Shown one piece after another: positions 38,630 to 46,651 of a stretch of DNA of 64,000 bases; positions within the stretch are counted from its first letter, which is position 1; every line of letters starts with the position of its first letter. Made by a program: the position numbers and the translations under genes. Source of the stretch: Nostoc sp. FACHB-152 (GTDB lineage Bacteria > Cyanobacteriota > Cyanobacteriia > Cyanobacteriales > Nostocaceae); contig NZ_JACJRV010000021.1 of assembly GCF_014697475.1 (NCBI RefSeq), forward strand, positions 1 through 64,000, in the 5' to 3' direction. The notes beneath the pieces are model-generated. The model saw nothing but the letters and a program-made list of their open reading frames with translations. It was not told the DNA's origin and did not search any database.

Positions 38630-39375
38630 TTCATTCTCAAACGTAGTAGCAAGTCATTTAACGCAGCTTTTGCTGTCGGTGATTCAGGTAATGTACTGGC
38701 TTCGTATGCTGCTTGTAACTGAGTACGTAACCTTTCATATTCTTTGTAATGAAAAGCTAAATCAACATCTGATAAAGTAGATTTTTCTGCTTCCGCTAAC
38801 TTTTTGGCAATTAAATCAGGGATATAGGATAAATTAAACACCTCATTCAGAGTAATTAAATTTGCTTCTACTACTCCTGTTTGCATTAAATAAATTCCAG
38901 TAAGCAGCACACGATAAACGTAAAGTAATGGCTTAACTCTGGGTGGCTGTTCTTTGACAAAAAGCTTCCATTGTGTGGCAGCAAAGCCAAAATAATGGTG
39001 ACTGTGATGACGAGTTATACAGTCTTTGGCTATAGATTTTAACTCTTGATGTTCTGGGCTAGTTTTTAAGATTAATGGGGAGTAAAGCTGCTCTAAAACA
39101 TAACCATTTTTTTTGACTAACAATAAAAAGAACTTTTTAATGTCGTGAGTTACTAAATCAATTTCTAAAGAGTCAAATACTGTTGATATTTCAATAGTCT
39201 CATTACCCTTATCTAAACCTACAACTTCTATCGCTGGTAAAATATGCACACCCCGCAAATCATAATCTGAATCAGGCGAGGGAAAGCCATATAAATGCGA
39301 ACCACTAATAGTAGCAAATAAAAACGGGTAAGGCTGTTGCTGAATAATCGTGTTAACAGAATTTGGGATATTCAT
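38614..39375 (-). CDS. Nucleotidyltransferase-fold protein (COG3541-like)
   Basis: The 253-residue protein has the nucleotidyltransferase signature SGSHLYGFPSPDSDYDLRG with two metal aspartates (37 and 39), then a long helical C-terminal half. This is the predicted nucleotidyltransferase family often found as single genes in cyanobacteria and phages. Substrate is unknown; roles in antibiotic-type or tRNA modification are possible. The neighbours give no help. Confidence 0.75.
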   Translation of the reverse strand: MNIPNSVNTIIQQQPYPFLFATISGSHLYGFPSPDSDYDLRGVHILPAIEVVGLDKGNETIEISTVFDSLEIDLVTHDIKKFFLLLVKKNGYVLEQLYSPLILKTSPEHQELKSIAKDCITRHHSHHYFGFAATQWKLFVKEQPPRVKPLLYVYRVLLTGIYLMQTGVVEANLITLNEVFNLSYIPDLIAKKLAEAEKSTLSDVDLAFHYKEYERLRTQLQAAYEASTLPESPTAKAALNDLLLRLRMKTVEG

Positions 39376-39456
39376 AGCTTTTAAGAGAAGTGCGATCGCT
39401 ACTTTATTTATTGGCGAAGCAGTGAACTCTATCTTGCCAGCAAACTCAAGATATTT

Positions 39457-40050
39457 TTAGTGCAGAAACAACTCTTTAATTCCTGTACTGCCAATTTCCA
39501 CCGCCAATGCAGCTAATAAAAACCCTAACAACTGGGTTACAATCACTGCACCTTCCACACCAATTAATTTATCAATCTGGTTTGCCAACCGCAAAATCAG
39601 CCAAGTGACAAGCATCGCCACGATAATACCCAGTGTTACACCCAGATGGGGAGTATGAGATTTTGACATAAATAACATCACAGTTGTCAACGTACCCGGC
39701 CCGGCTAATAAAGGCAAAGCTAGTGGGGTAATGGAGACATCGCGCCCTTCTTCGTGTATGGGTGTATCTAGTTCTCCCCGCAGCATTTGTAAGGCGATTA
39801 ACAGCAGCAATAAGCCGCCAGCCACGCGCAAAGATGCCATGCTGATTTCGAGATAGCTTAAAATGTATTCACCAGAGAAAGCAAATAACAACAGAACTGC
39901 GATCGCTACGATACTCCCTTTATCAATTACTTTGTTTCTGTCTTCTGGTGACATACCCTTGGTTAAAGCTAAAACTATTGGTATATTGCCTACAGCATCT
40001 GCCAGGACAAACACTGCAATAAAGGTTTGCACAAAAATGGAGGTATCCAC
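39457..40050 (-). CDS. MarC-family membrane protein
   Basis: The 197-residue protein (GTG start; the only start in frame) has six transmembrane helices and the MarC features ADAVGNIPIVLALTKGMSPE, the LALPLLAGPGTLTTV motif and the C-terminal LGFLLAALAVEIGSTGIKEL segment. MarC proteins are inner-membrane and were once linked to multiple antibiotic resistance, with no clear transport activity. It is 81 bases from the nucleotidyltransferase gene on the same strand. Confidence 0.85.
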   Translation of the reverse strand: MDTSIFVQTFIAVFVLADAVGNIPIVLALTKGMSPEDRNKVIDKGSIVAIAVLLLFAFSGEYILSYLEISMASLRVAGGLLLLLIALQMLRGELDTPIHEEGRDVSITPLALPLLAGPGTLTTVMLFMSKSHTPHLGVTLGIIVAMLVTWLILRLANQIDKLIGVEGAVIVTQLLGFLLAALAVEIGSTGIKELFLH

Positions 40051-40264
40051 AGTAGCGATCGTTTATCAAAGTTTGATAACAACTTACCCTGAATCTTGGT
40101 CAGTTTCCTAGAACCAGTAGGAAGATTGAAATAAAACCCTGGGGACACCAAGCTTCTTAAAGAAAAGCAATATTTACTCATTGCTACGGAAGCTCCAAAG
40201 TTCTTTATGTAACGATATATTTGAGTATCTGTCCCGCACACATCTACTTTTTGTTGTTGAATTT

Positions 40265-41080
40265 ATGAAGTCTTATCTAGCCGCCGCTATTCAAATGACA
40301 AGTGTGCCTGATTTGTCTAAAAATTTGGCACAGGCAGAAGAATTAATTGATCTTGCTGTGCGTCAAGGTGCTGAATTAATTGGCCTACCAGAAAACTTTT
40401 CTTATATGGGAGAAGAAAAAGACAAACTGGCGCAAGCAGAAACTATCACTCGCGAATCAGAGCAATTTCTCAAAAAAATGGCTCAACGCTTCCAAGTGAC
40501 GATTTTAGGCGGCAGCTTTCCAGTTTTGGTAGAGGGTACAGGCAAAGTTTATAATACTTCCACACTGATTGAACCTAGTGGTATAGAAGTTGCCCGTTAC
40601 CAAAAGGTACATTTATTTGATGTGAATGTTCCTGACGGCAATACCTATCGTGAATCTAGCACTGTGGTGGCTGGTACACAACTCCCATCAGTGTATTTTT
40701 CTCAAGAACTGGGCGGTATTGGTCTTTCTGTTTGCTATGATGTGCGCTTTCCAGAATTGTACCGCCATCTGTCTAGCAAGGGAGCCGATGTGATGTTTAT
40801 TCCGGCGGCTTTTACAGCTTTCACTGGCAAAGACCATTGGCAAGTGTTACTACAAGCCAGGGCAATTGAAAATACTTGCTATGTAATTGCACCCGCCCAA
40901 ACTGGAACGAATTACGCCCGTCGCCAAACTCACGGCCACGCCGTAATTATCGACCCTTGGGGAGCCATTTTAGCTGATGCTGGCGAAAAACCTGGAATCG
41001 CGATCGCAGAAATTAACCCCTCGCGTTTAGACCAAGTGCGTCGTCAAATGCCTTCTTTGCAACACCGCGTGTTTGGCTGA
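40265..41080 (+). CDS. Nit-type carbon-nitrogen hydrolase
   Basis: The 271-residue protein has the nitrilase-superfamily triad Glu43 (GLPENFSYMG), Lys114 (YQKVHLFDV) and Cys157 (GLSVCYDVRFPE). The spacing fits the Nit1/Nit2 branch; deaminated-glutathione amidase or omega-amidase activity is likely. The ATG at 40265 is preferred over 40181, which adds 28 residues outside the fold. A perfect hairpin follows as terminator. Confidence 0.85.
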   Translation: MKSYLAAAIQMTSVPDLSKNLAQAEELIDLAVRQGAELIGLPENFSYMGEEKDKLAQAETITRESEQFLKKMAQRFQVTILGGSFPVLVEGTGKVYNTSTLIEPSGIEVARYQKVHLFDVNVPDGNTYRESSTVVAGTQLPSVYFSQELGGIGLSVCYDVRFPELYRHLSSKGADVMFIPAAFTAFTGKDHWQVLLQARAIENTCYVIAPAQTGTNYARRQTHGHAVIIDPWGAILADAGEKPGIAIAEINPSRLDQVRRQMPSLQHRVFG

Positions 41081-41094
41081 AATGAAGTCTGAAG

Positions 41095-41140
41095 GATGAA
41101 GTATGAAGTATGAAATTTTAGCTTCATACTTCATCTTTAA
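41095..41140 (+). terminator. Hairpin after the nitrilase gene
   Basis: GATGAAGTATGAAG pairs with CTTCATACTTCATC (14 bases, perfect) 14 bases after the stop, followed by TTTAAT. Confidence 0.65.
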
Positions 41141-41254
41141 TAAAATTGAGCAAATCTCCGCGCCCCTCTGCGACTCTCTGCGTTTCAAAACATTGGTTCT
41201 GTACCTCACTTAACTGGGAATCGGTAGATAACAAAACTTAGGCACTAAAAGGCT

Positions 41255-41294
41255 TTCACCTCTGTTACCTGTAACCTGTTACCTGTCACCTGCT
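41255..41294. repeat. CTGTAACC-type repeat, copy 1
   Basis: Tandem CTGTTACC / CTGTAACC units. An inverted copy lies at 43057, so the two flank the dha genes. This may be coincidence of a dispersed family. Confidence 0.45.
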
Positions 41295-41914
41295 ATAGTT
41301 TCCAATAAACTCCTCAACATTAAATAACAAGAAGTTGCACCTGGGTCTTGATGTCCAATGCTGCGTTCTCCTAGATAACTAGCGCGTCCTTTTTTAGCAA
41401 GCATCGGTTTGGTGTTTTCTAACGCCTGTTCTGCTACTGCTACAGCTTGTTGCATTGCAGTTAAAGTATCTTTACCTTCTTCGACTGCTTGCTTAAAAGC
41501 CGCCACAGCCGGAGACAGTACATCAACCATTGTTTTATCTTCTAGTTGGGCTTTGCCACGTTGCAATACTCCGTCTAACCCAGCTTGCAGTAATTGAAAT
41601 AACTCTTGTGTGGTTAGTTCTTGTTTACCAGTTGTTACGGTACTGGCTTTTAAAAATAGTGTGCCGTATAAAGGCCCGCTCGCACCGCCAATACTAGAAA
41701 TTAAGGTCATACTAACTGTTTTCAAAATGCTGCCAATATCTTGATTAGCTAAAGTTGGTAACTGACTCATGACCTTTTTAAAACCACGATCCATATTAAT
41801 GCCGTGGTCAGCATCACCAATAGCTGCGTCTAATTGGGTTAAATATTCTTTATTCTGTTCTATTTCAGATGCAAAAATTTGCACCCATTGTAAAATCTGC
41901 GCTTGACTGACCAT
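41279..41914 (-). CDS. dhaL: Dihydroxyacetone kinase subunit DhaL
   Basis: DhaL is the ADP-binding subunit that phosphorylates dihydroxyacetone bound on DhaK. The 211-residue protein has the Mg/nucleotide motif AAIGDADHGINMDRGF and the end YLGERSIGHQDPGATS. The start at 41914 follows the DhaK stop by one base (TAA-T-ATG), so they form an operon. No DhaM phosphotransfer subunit is visible; in systems without it, DhaL may use ATP directly or the donor lies elsewhere. Confidence 0.9.
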   Translation of the reverse strand: MVSQAQILQWVQIFASEIEQNKEYLTQLDAAIGDADHGINMDRGFKKVMSQLPTLANQDIGSILKTVSMTLISSIGGASGPLYGTLFLKASTVTTGKQELTTQELFQLLQAGLDGVLQRGKAQLEDKTMVDVLSPAVAAFKQAVEEGKDTLTAMQQAVAVAEQALENTKPMLAKKGRASYLGERSIGHQDPGATSCYLMLRSLLETIAGDR

Positions 41915-41915
41915 A

Positions 41916-42989
41916 TTACATACCCCATCGCAGATTTGGCGTGTGTACTGGTGCATCCCACAAGCGGAGAAGTTCATCATCCAACTTGAGTAATGTAATT
42001 GAGCAACCTTGCATTTCTAAAGATGTAATATAAGGGCCAACTAAATTACGGACAATTAGCATTCCTCGTTGTTCGCAGATTTCTGCCAGCTGACGATAAA
42101 TCAAATAAAGTTCCGAGAGCGGTGTACCACCCATACTATTAACAAAGACTAACAAGCGATCGCCTGTTTGCAAAGGTGGATCAACTAATTCTACATCTAC
42201 CCATTCGCCGCTATTTTCATCCCACTCCCGCACAACCCGGTTGTAGTCAACATCATCCAGGATTGTTTGGGTTAATATCTCTGCAATCTCATCTGCTGAT
42301 TTTAAATCAATCCTTTCTCGGCCCGGTTCACCATGAATCCCGATGCCGATTTCCATTTCGCGATCGCTTAGGGTAAATGTTGGTGTACCGCTAGCTGGTA
42401 CAGTACAAGATGTCAAAGCAATGCCCATACTCCGACCATTCAAATTTACCCGCCGACACAAGTCTGCTATCTGTGGCAAATCATAACCTTGTTCAGCCGC
42501 CGCACCGCAAATTTTTTCTGCTAATACGGTTGTGCCGACACCGCGACGACCTTGGGTGTATAAACTATCCTTGACAGCCACATCGTCATCTATCAAAATA
42601 TTCAGCACACGGATACCTTCACTTCGGGCTAACTCGGTTGCCATCTCAAAGTTCATCACATCGCCACTATAATTTTTGACGATATAAAGGATACCAGCCC
42701 CACCGTCTACCTGTTGGGCAGCCGCCAGCATTTGGTCAGGGGTAGGTGAAGTGAAAACCTCGCCAGGACAAGCTGCGTCTAACATTCCCTGACCTACAAA
42801 CCCGGCGTGCATCGGTTCGTGACCACTGCCACCACCAGAAATAATTGCTACTTTACCGGGTATAGGTGCAGTAGCTCGATAGACAAAGGTAGGGTCATAG
42901 TTGACTTTGATTAAATCTGAATGGGCGATCGCCATACCTGCTAGACTTTCTTTTACAAAGTCTTCTGGTTGATTGATCAGCTTTTTCAT
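41916..42989 (-). CDS. dhaK: Dihydroxyacetone kinase subunit DhaK
   Basis: DhaK binds dihydroxyacetone covalently through a histidine, seen here in [12 protein letters not shown]. The 357-residue protein has the phosphate loop [17 protein letters not shown] and the [15 protein letters not shown] segment. It is the first gene of the dhaK-dhaL operon; the ATG at 42989 gives the normal start. It supports glycerol or formaldehyde-related metabolism. No regulator or glycerol gene is adjacent. Confidence 0.93.
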   Translation of the reverse strand: MKKLINQPEDFVKESLAGMAIAHSDLIKVNYDPTFVYRATAPIPGKVAIISGGGSGHEPMHAGFVGQGMLDAACPGEVFTSPTPDQMLAAAQQVDGGAGILYIVKNYSGDVMNFEMATELARSEGIRVLNILIDDDVAVKDSLYTQGRRGVGTTVLAEKICGAAAEQGYDLPQIADLCRRVNLNGRSMGIALTSCTVPASGTPTFTLSDREMEIGIGIHGEPGRERIDLKSADEIAEILTQTILDDVDYNRVVREWDENSGEWVDVELVDPPLQTGDRLLVFVNSMGGTPLSELYLIYRQLAEICEQRGMLIVRNLVGPYITSLEMQGCSITLLKLDDELLRLWDAPVHTPNLRWGM

Positions 42990-43607
42990 GATCTGTGTTT
43001 GAGTAGGTGCTACAGATCAGGATAATAGACTTTGGGTTAAACTACTTACTCAACCTGTGATGGTAGGTGATAGGTTACAGGTTACAGAGTTAATATAGTT
43101 TTTCCTTTTTATTTCCGGCTTCAGAATTACGTCTTTTTGTATTAACATTATTTTTAACATAGATGCTGCAATGTTACGTGTTACTTTTAACTCAATAATT
43201 ACAAGTTAAATTATCAATAAAATCTGGGTATTGGTTGCTACAGCAATCAATATGCTGTGTGCGGTTGGAAAAATAGCTAAATTTACTATTACTTTTTCAT
43301 AAGTTTTGAAATGAGCTATTTACGTTATGAATAGGCTCTAAGATACAGATCATACTTAATTTTATTATCTAATATTAAGTTTTGAAAAATGGTATTTATT
43401 TTCAATTTTGATAACTATATAGTTATTGAAAGCCGTACATACTAGGAAATAAAAAATAGAGATAATAAATCTTTTATATTTCATCTTAATTGGCAGGAAA
43501 TTATCCACAAATCTTTCTAAAAATTTTGCATTTGCCAGAAGCAAAGTTCATGCAAAGTGGAAGATTTTGAATCGTTGAGTCCTCTGGTAAGAATTAGGAG
43601 GTAGTAT
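42990..43607. other. Long intergenic region between dhaK and the bchE-like gene
   Basis: AT-rich, no gene. It has the GGTTACAG repeat copy at 43057 and otherwise unstructured sequence. The plus-strand promoter for the bchE-like gene is expected here. Confidence 0.5.
43057..43093. repeat. GGTTACAG-type repeat, inverted copy
   Basis: Tandem GGTTACAG units, inverted with respect to 41255. Confidence 0.45.
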
Positions 43608-45203
43608 ATGCGGATTATGATGATTCAACCCAATTATCATTCTGGTGGTGCAGAAATTGCGGGAAATTGGCCACCAAGTTGGGTTCCTTATGTTGGTGGG
43701 GCGTTAAAGGCATCTGGGTTTACTGACATTTGCTTTATTGATGCCATGACGGATCATATTGCGGATGATGTTTTAGGAAAGATGATTGCCAAGCATCAGC
43801 CGGATATAGTACTGGCAACAGCAATCACGCCGATGATTTATCAATCGCAAATAACGCTGAAGATAGTTAAAGAAGTTTGTCCCGAAGCGAAAACAATTAT
43901 GGGTGGGGTTCATCCTACCTATATGTACAATGAAGTTCTCCATGAAGCCCCTTGGGTAGATTATATTATTCGGGGCGAAGGCGAGGAGATTACAGTCAAT
44001 TTAGTGACAGCGATCGCTAATGGTACAGTAGAGAGCGATCGCCGGAATATTTTAGGTATTGCCTTCATGGAAAATGGGCAAGTCATCGCTACACCAGCCC
44101 ATCCCCCCATTGCTGATTTAGATACTCTTACCCCAGATTGGAGCCTATTAGATTGGAGTAAATATATTTATACGCCACTCAATGTGCGAGTTGCAGTTCC
44201 CAACTATGCCAGAGGATGTCCCTTTACCTGTCGTTTTTGTTCCCAGTGGAAATTCTGGCGCAAGTACCGTTCTGGCACTCCTAAGAAATTTGTTGATCAA
44301 ATTGAACTTTTGGTGAAAGAACACAAAGTTGGGTTTTTCATTCTGGCTGATGAAGAACCAACCATCAATAAACCCAAATTTATTGCCTTATGTAACGAGT
44401 TGATCGAACGAAATTTAGGCGTTTATTGGGGAATCAATACCAGAGTGACAGATATCTTGCGGGATGAGCAAGAATTGCCGCTATATCGCAAAGCGGGACT
44501 AGTTCATGTTTCTCTAGGTACAGAAGCAGCCGCCCAGCTAAAGTTAAATTTGTTCCGCAAAGAAACAACTATCGAGCAAAACAAACGGGCGATTCAATTG
44601 CTTAGGCAAAATGGTATGCTTGCGGAAGCGCAATTTATTATGGGGTTAGAAAACGAAACCCCAGAAACAATTGAGCAAACTTATCAGATGGCTTTGGATT
44701 GGAAAGCAGACATGGTGAACTGGAATATGTTCACACCTTGGCCATTTTCAGAGTTATTTGAAGAGTTAGGCGATCGCGTCGAAGTTCGAGATTATTCTCA
44801 GTATAACTTTGTCACGCCAATCATGAAGCCCGATGCAATGGAACGAGAGGATGTTCTCAAAGGTGTATTACGCAACTATGCGCGATTTTATCTCCGCAAA
44901 TCTTTTGAATACTGGTTTGAAAAAGATCCATTTAAGCGCAAATATCTTTTAGGTTGCTTGAAAGCGTTTATCAAAACCACTCTCAACAAGAGTTTCTACA
45001 ACCTCAAACGAGTTAAATACAAAGGCTTACATACCGAAATTGAACTAGGCTTTGATGAAAGCAAAATTCTTACCCGCGAACAAATTAGTCAACGCAAGCA
45101 AGAACATCCAGAATTAATGGCTGATGTAAATTTTGCGGGTAATATCTCTGCTTGCGGTGCGCCTAATGAACTGCCAGAATTTGTTGAGCAAGAACAAGTT
45201 TAA
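43608..45203 (+). CDS. bchE: BchE-like radical SAM, B12-binding-type protein
   Basis: The 531-residue protein opens with PNYHSGGAEIAGNWPPSWV, a hallmark of BchE, the oxygen-independent Mg-protoporphyrin monomethyl ester cyclase. It has a B12-binding-type N-terminal domain and the radical SAM cluster CPFTCRFC (Cys204, 208, 211). A strong AGGAGG site precedes the ATG by 8 bases. In cyanobacteria this gene is thought to make chlorophyll under low oxygen or serve related ring reactions; not every homologue has been shown to be active. It stands alone. Confidence 0.85.
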   Translation: MRIMMIQPNYHSGGAEIAGNWPPSWVPYVGGALKASGFTDICFIDAMTDHIADDVLGKMIAKHQPDIVLATAITPMIYQSQITLKIVKEVCPEAKTIMGGVHPTYMYNEVLHEAPWVDYIIRGEGEEITVNLVTAIANGTVESDRRNILGIAFMENGQVIATPAHPPIADLDTLTPDWSLLDWSKYIYTPLNVRVAVPNYARGCPFTCRFCSQWKFWRKYRSGTPKKFVDQIELLVKEHKVGFFILADEEPTINKPKFIALCNELIERNLGVYWGINTRVTDILRDEQELPLYRKAGLVHVSLGTEAAAQLKLNLFRKETTIEQNKRAIQLLRQNGMLAEAQFIMGLENETPETIEQTYQMALDWKADMVNWNMFTPWPFSELFEELGDRVEVRDYSQYNFVTPIMKPDAMEREDVLKGVLRNYARFYLRKSFEYWFEKDPFKRKYLLGCLKAFIKTTLNKSFYNLKRVKYKGLHTEIELGFDESKILTREQISQRKQEHPELMADVNFAGNISACGAPNELPEFVEQEQV

Positions 45204-45250
45204 AACTTACAGCTTGCTTAAAATCTAGTGCTAGCACCTGATTATTTTAA

Positions 45251-45420
45251 CGTAGACGAGCAAGCGGCTTGCCGCAGGCTACCGCAAAGGAAAAAATAAG
45301 TTTAGCGTTTCTAAAGACAGACACTTTGCTCAAGTCAAGCCAGTGCCTTGCGGAGGTTACCTCCGTTGTAGCGACTGGCGCTTCCGCCCACGCAAGTGTC
45401 CTCCTCTGGGTGAGGCAAAA
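45251..45420. repeat. Iterated GC-rich palindrome block
   Basis: CGGAGGTTACCTCCG and GCCAGTG...CGACTGGC arms and other short words form a compact block without any gene. It looks like a dispersed repeat element. Confidence 0.5.
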
Positions 45421-45425
45421 TTCAC

Positions 45426-46019
45426 CTATGATTTTTCTCCTGCACCGCTAGGTTGTGGTTTCTGGACTCCATGCAGTTTGATGAAACTATCAAAGGCGTA
45501 CCATGCTAAGACATACCAAGGAATGATTTCTAGCCGCAGACCTTGTTTAAGTAACTGTCTGATAGAGAGCATAGCCAGTGATAACGGGAAAATAATGCGT
45601 AAATCTACGGAACCGCTTGTTGCTTTTTCGACTCTGCTGTTTAAATCATACACGGCATTAGCGACAGTAGCTGCTGTTTCAGAGTGGCTTTCTGTGGCAA
45701 TTTCAGCAAAAATTATGCCGATATCTTTGAGTGTAGCTAATACATTTTGCAAACTCTCGTCATTGCGATCGTGGTGAATCACAATACTGCCATTATGCAT
45801 ATTAGTCTTCACCTGACTAATGTTAGGTTGGGCATTCAACATCTTCGCAATGCGTTGCATTTCCCCAGCTTCACGATGAGATGGTGCGATTCTTAAGCGT
45901 AGCCTTCCTGGGGTATCGCTAATAATTTTTGTAGAGATTGGCAGAGATGGCGTGTTCAAGGCTTCTGCCTCCACAACTTTAGGCATCATAGTGACATTAC
46001 CATGATTATTTGTAAACAC
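45426..46019 (-). CDS. Cys-less HMA-like domain protein
   Basis: The 197-residue protein has a GTG start chosen because AGGAGG sits 6 bases before it, directly abutting an ATG two codons upstream (46025). Residues about 33-95 form an HMA2-like domain: DTPGRLRLRI, then a helix, VKTNMHNGSIVIHHD strands. There is no CxxC metal motif. The C-terminus has two hydrophobic stretches (about 138-180). It is the last gene of the P-type ATPase cluster. I infer a membrane-bound metal-handling or pump-partner role. Confidence 0.7.
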   Translation of the reverse strand: MFTNNHGNVTMMPKVVEAEALNTPSLPISTKIISDTPGRLRLRIAPSHREAGEMQRIAKMLNAQPNISQVKTNMHNGSIVIHHDRNDESLQNVLATLKDIGIIFAEIATESHSETAATVANAVYDLNSRVEKATSGSVDLRIIFPLSLAMLSIRQLLKQGLRLEIIPWYVLAWYAFDSFIKLHGVQKPQPSGAGEKS

Positions 46020-46273
46020 GTCCATCCTCCTGAATAATACTTTGAATGTTTTTGAGTTTTGTTCACCTACCAGTCTGCTAATCTTGTTTTTAACCGTCGA
46101 TAAATGCAGATAAATTTTTGCTGGTATTTTTTAGTAATTAAGAGAGACAGGTAAAGTACCCATCTCTTCGTTTACTGTCTTAACTACAAGTTTCATATTG
46201 GGGTAATCGGAAAGTTTGAAGTGTTAGGTATAAAACTTGATCCTTCATTCTTTCCAATCAACAGTCTGCAAGC

Positions 46274-46576
46274 TTACACACCATTATCAGATGTGTTGTC
46301 AACCGGAGTACCAGCTTCAAACAAAGGGGTTTCTCTGTTTTCAGCGAGTTCCGCTTTGGCTTCAGCTACGATGTCTTCCCAGGTTTCACCTAGTTCTGCA
46401 AAGGCTCCTTTACTTTTTTCGTAAGCTACAATTCCACCTTTGATGATGGACTTAGCAATGGGTTTACCAATTCCAGCCACCACAGGAATCAGGACGGGTG
46501 CGAGTAGAACTGCACCGATACCAGCGATAATTCCAGGTGCGCCAGCATCTTCAACTAAATCAGTAATTTTCGGCAT
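46274..46576 (-). CDS. DUF5132 membrane protein beside the P-type ATPase
   Basis: The 100-residue protein has an N-terminal hydrophobic segment with APGIIAGIGAVLLAPVLIP, then GKPIAKSIIKGGIVAYEKSK and an acidic helical tail. This is the DUF5132 layout. In mycobacteria a similarly built small protein (PacL, DUF1490) sits next to P-type metal pumps and acts as scaffold. Position just downstream of the pump supports a like role, but orthology is not claimed. GGAGA before the ATG fits translation. Confidence 0.7.
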   Translation of the reverse strand: MPKITDLVEDAGAPGIIAGIGAVLLAPVLIPVVAGIGKPIAKSIIKGGIVAYEKSKGAFAELGETWEDIVAEAKAELAENRETPLFEAGTPVDNTSDNGV

Positions 46577-46651
46577 AGTTAAAGTATCTCCAGTTAGATT
46601 GAAAGATTGTCAGAAAGCTATCTACCTTAATCTACCCAAACTCTTATCTCA

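Noticed and set aside
45251-45420. Short gene in the block after the bchE-like gene
   Set aside because: All frames are made of repeated palindromic words; no plausible protein.
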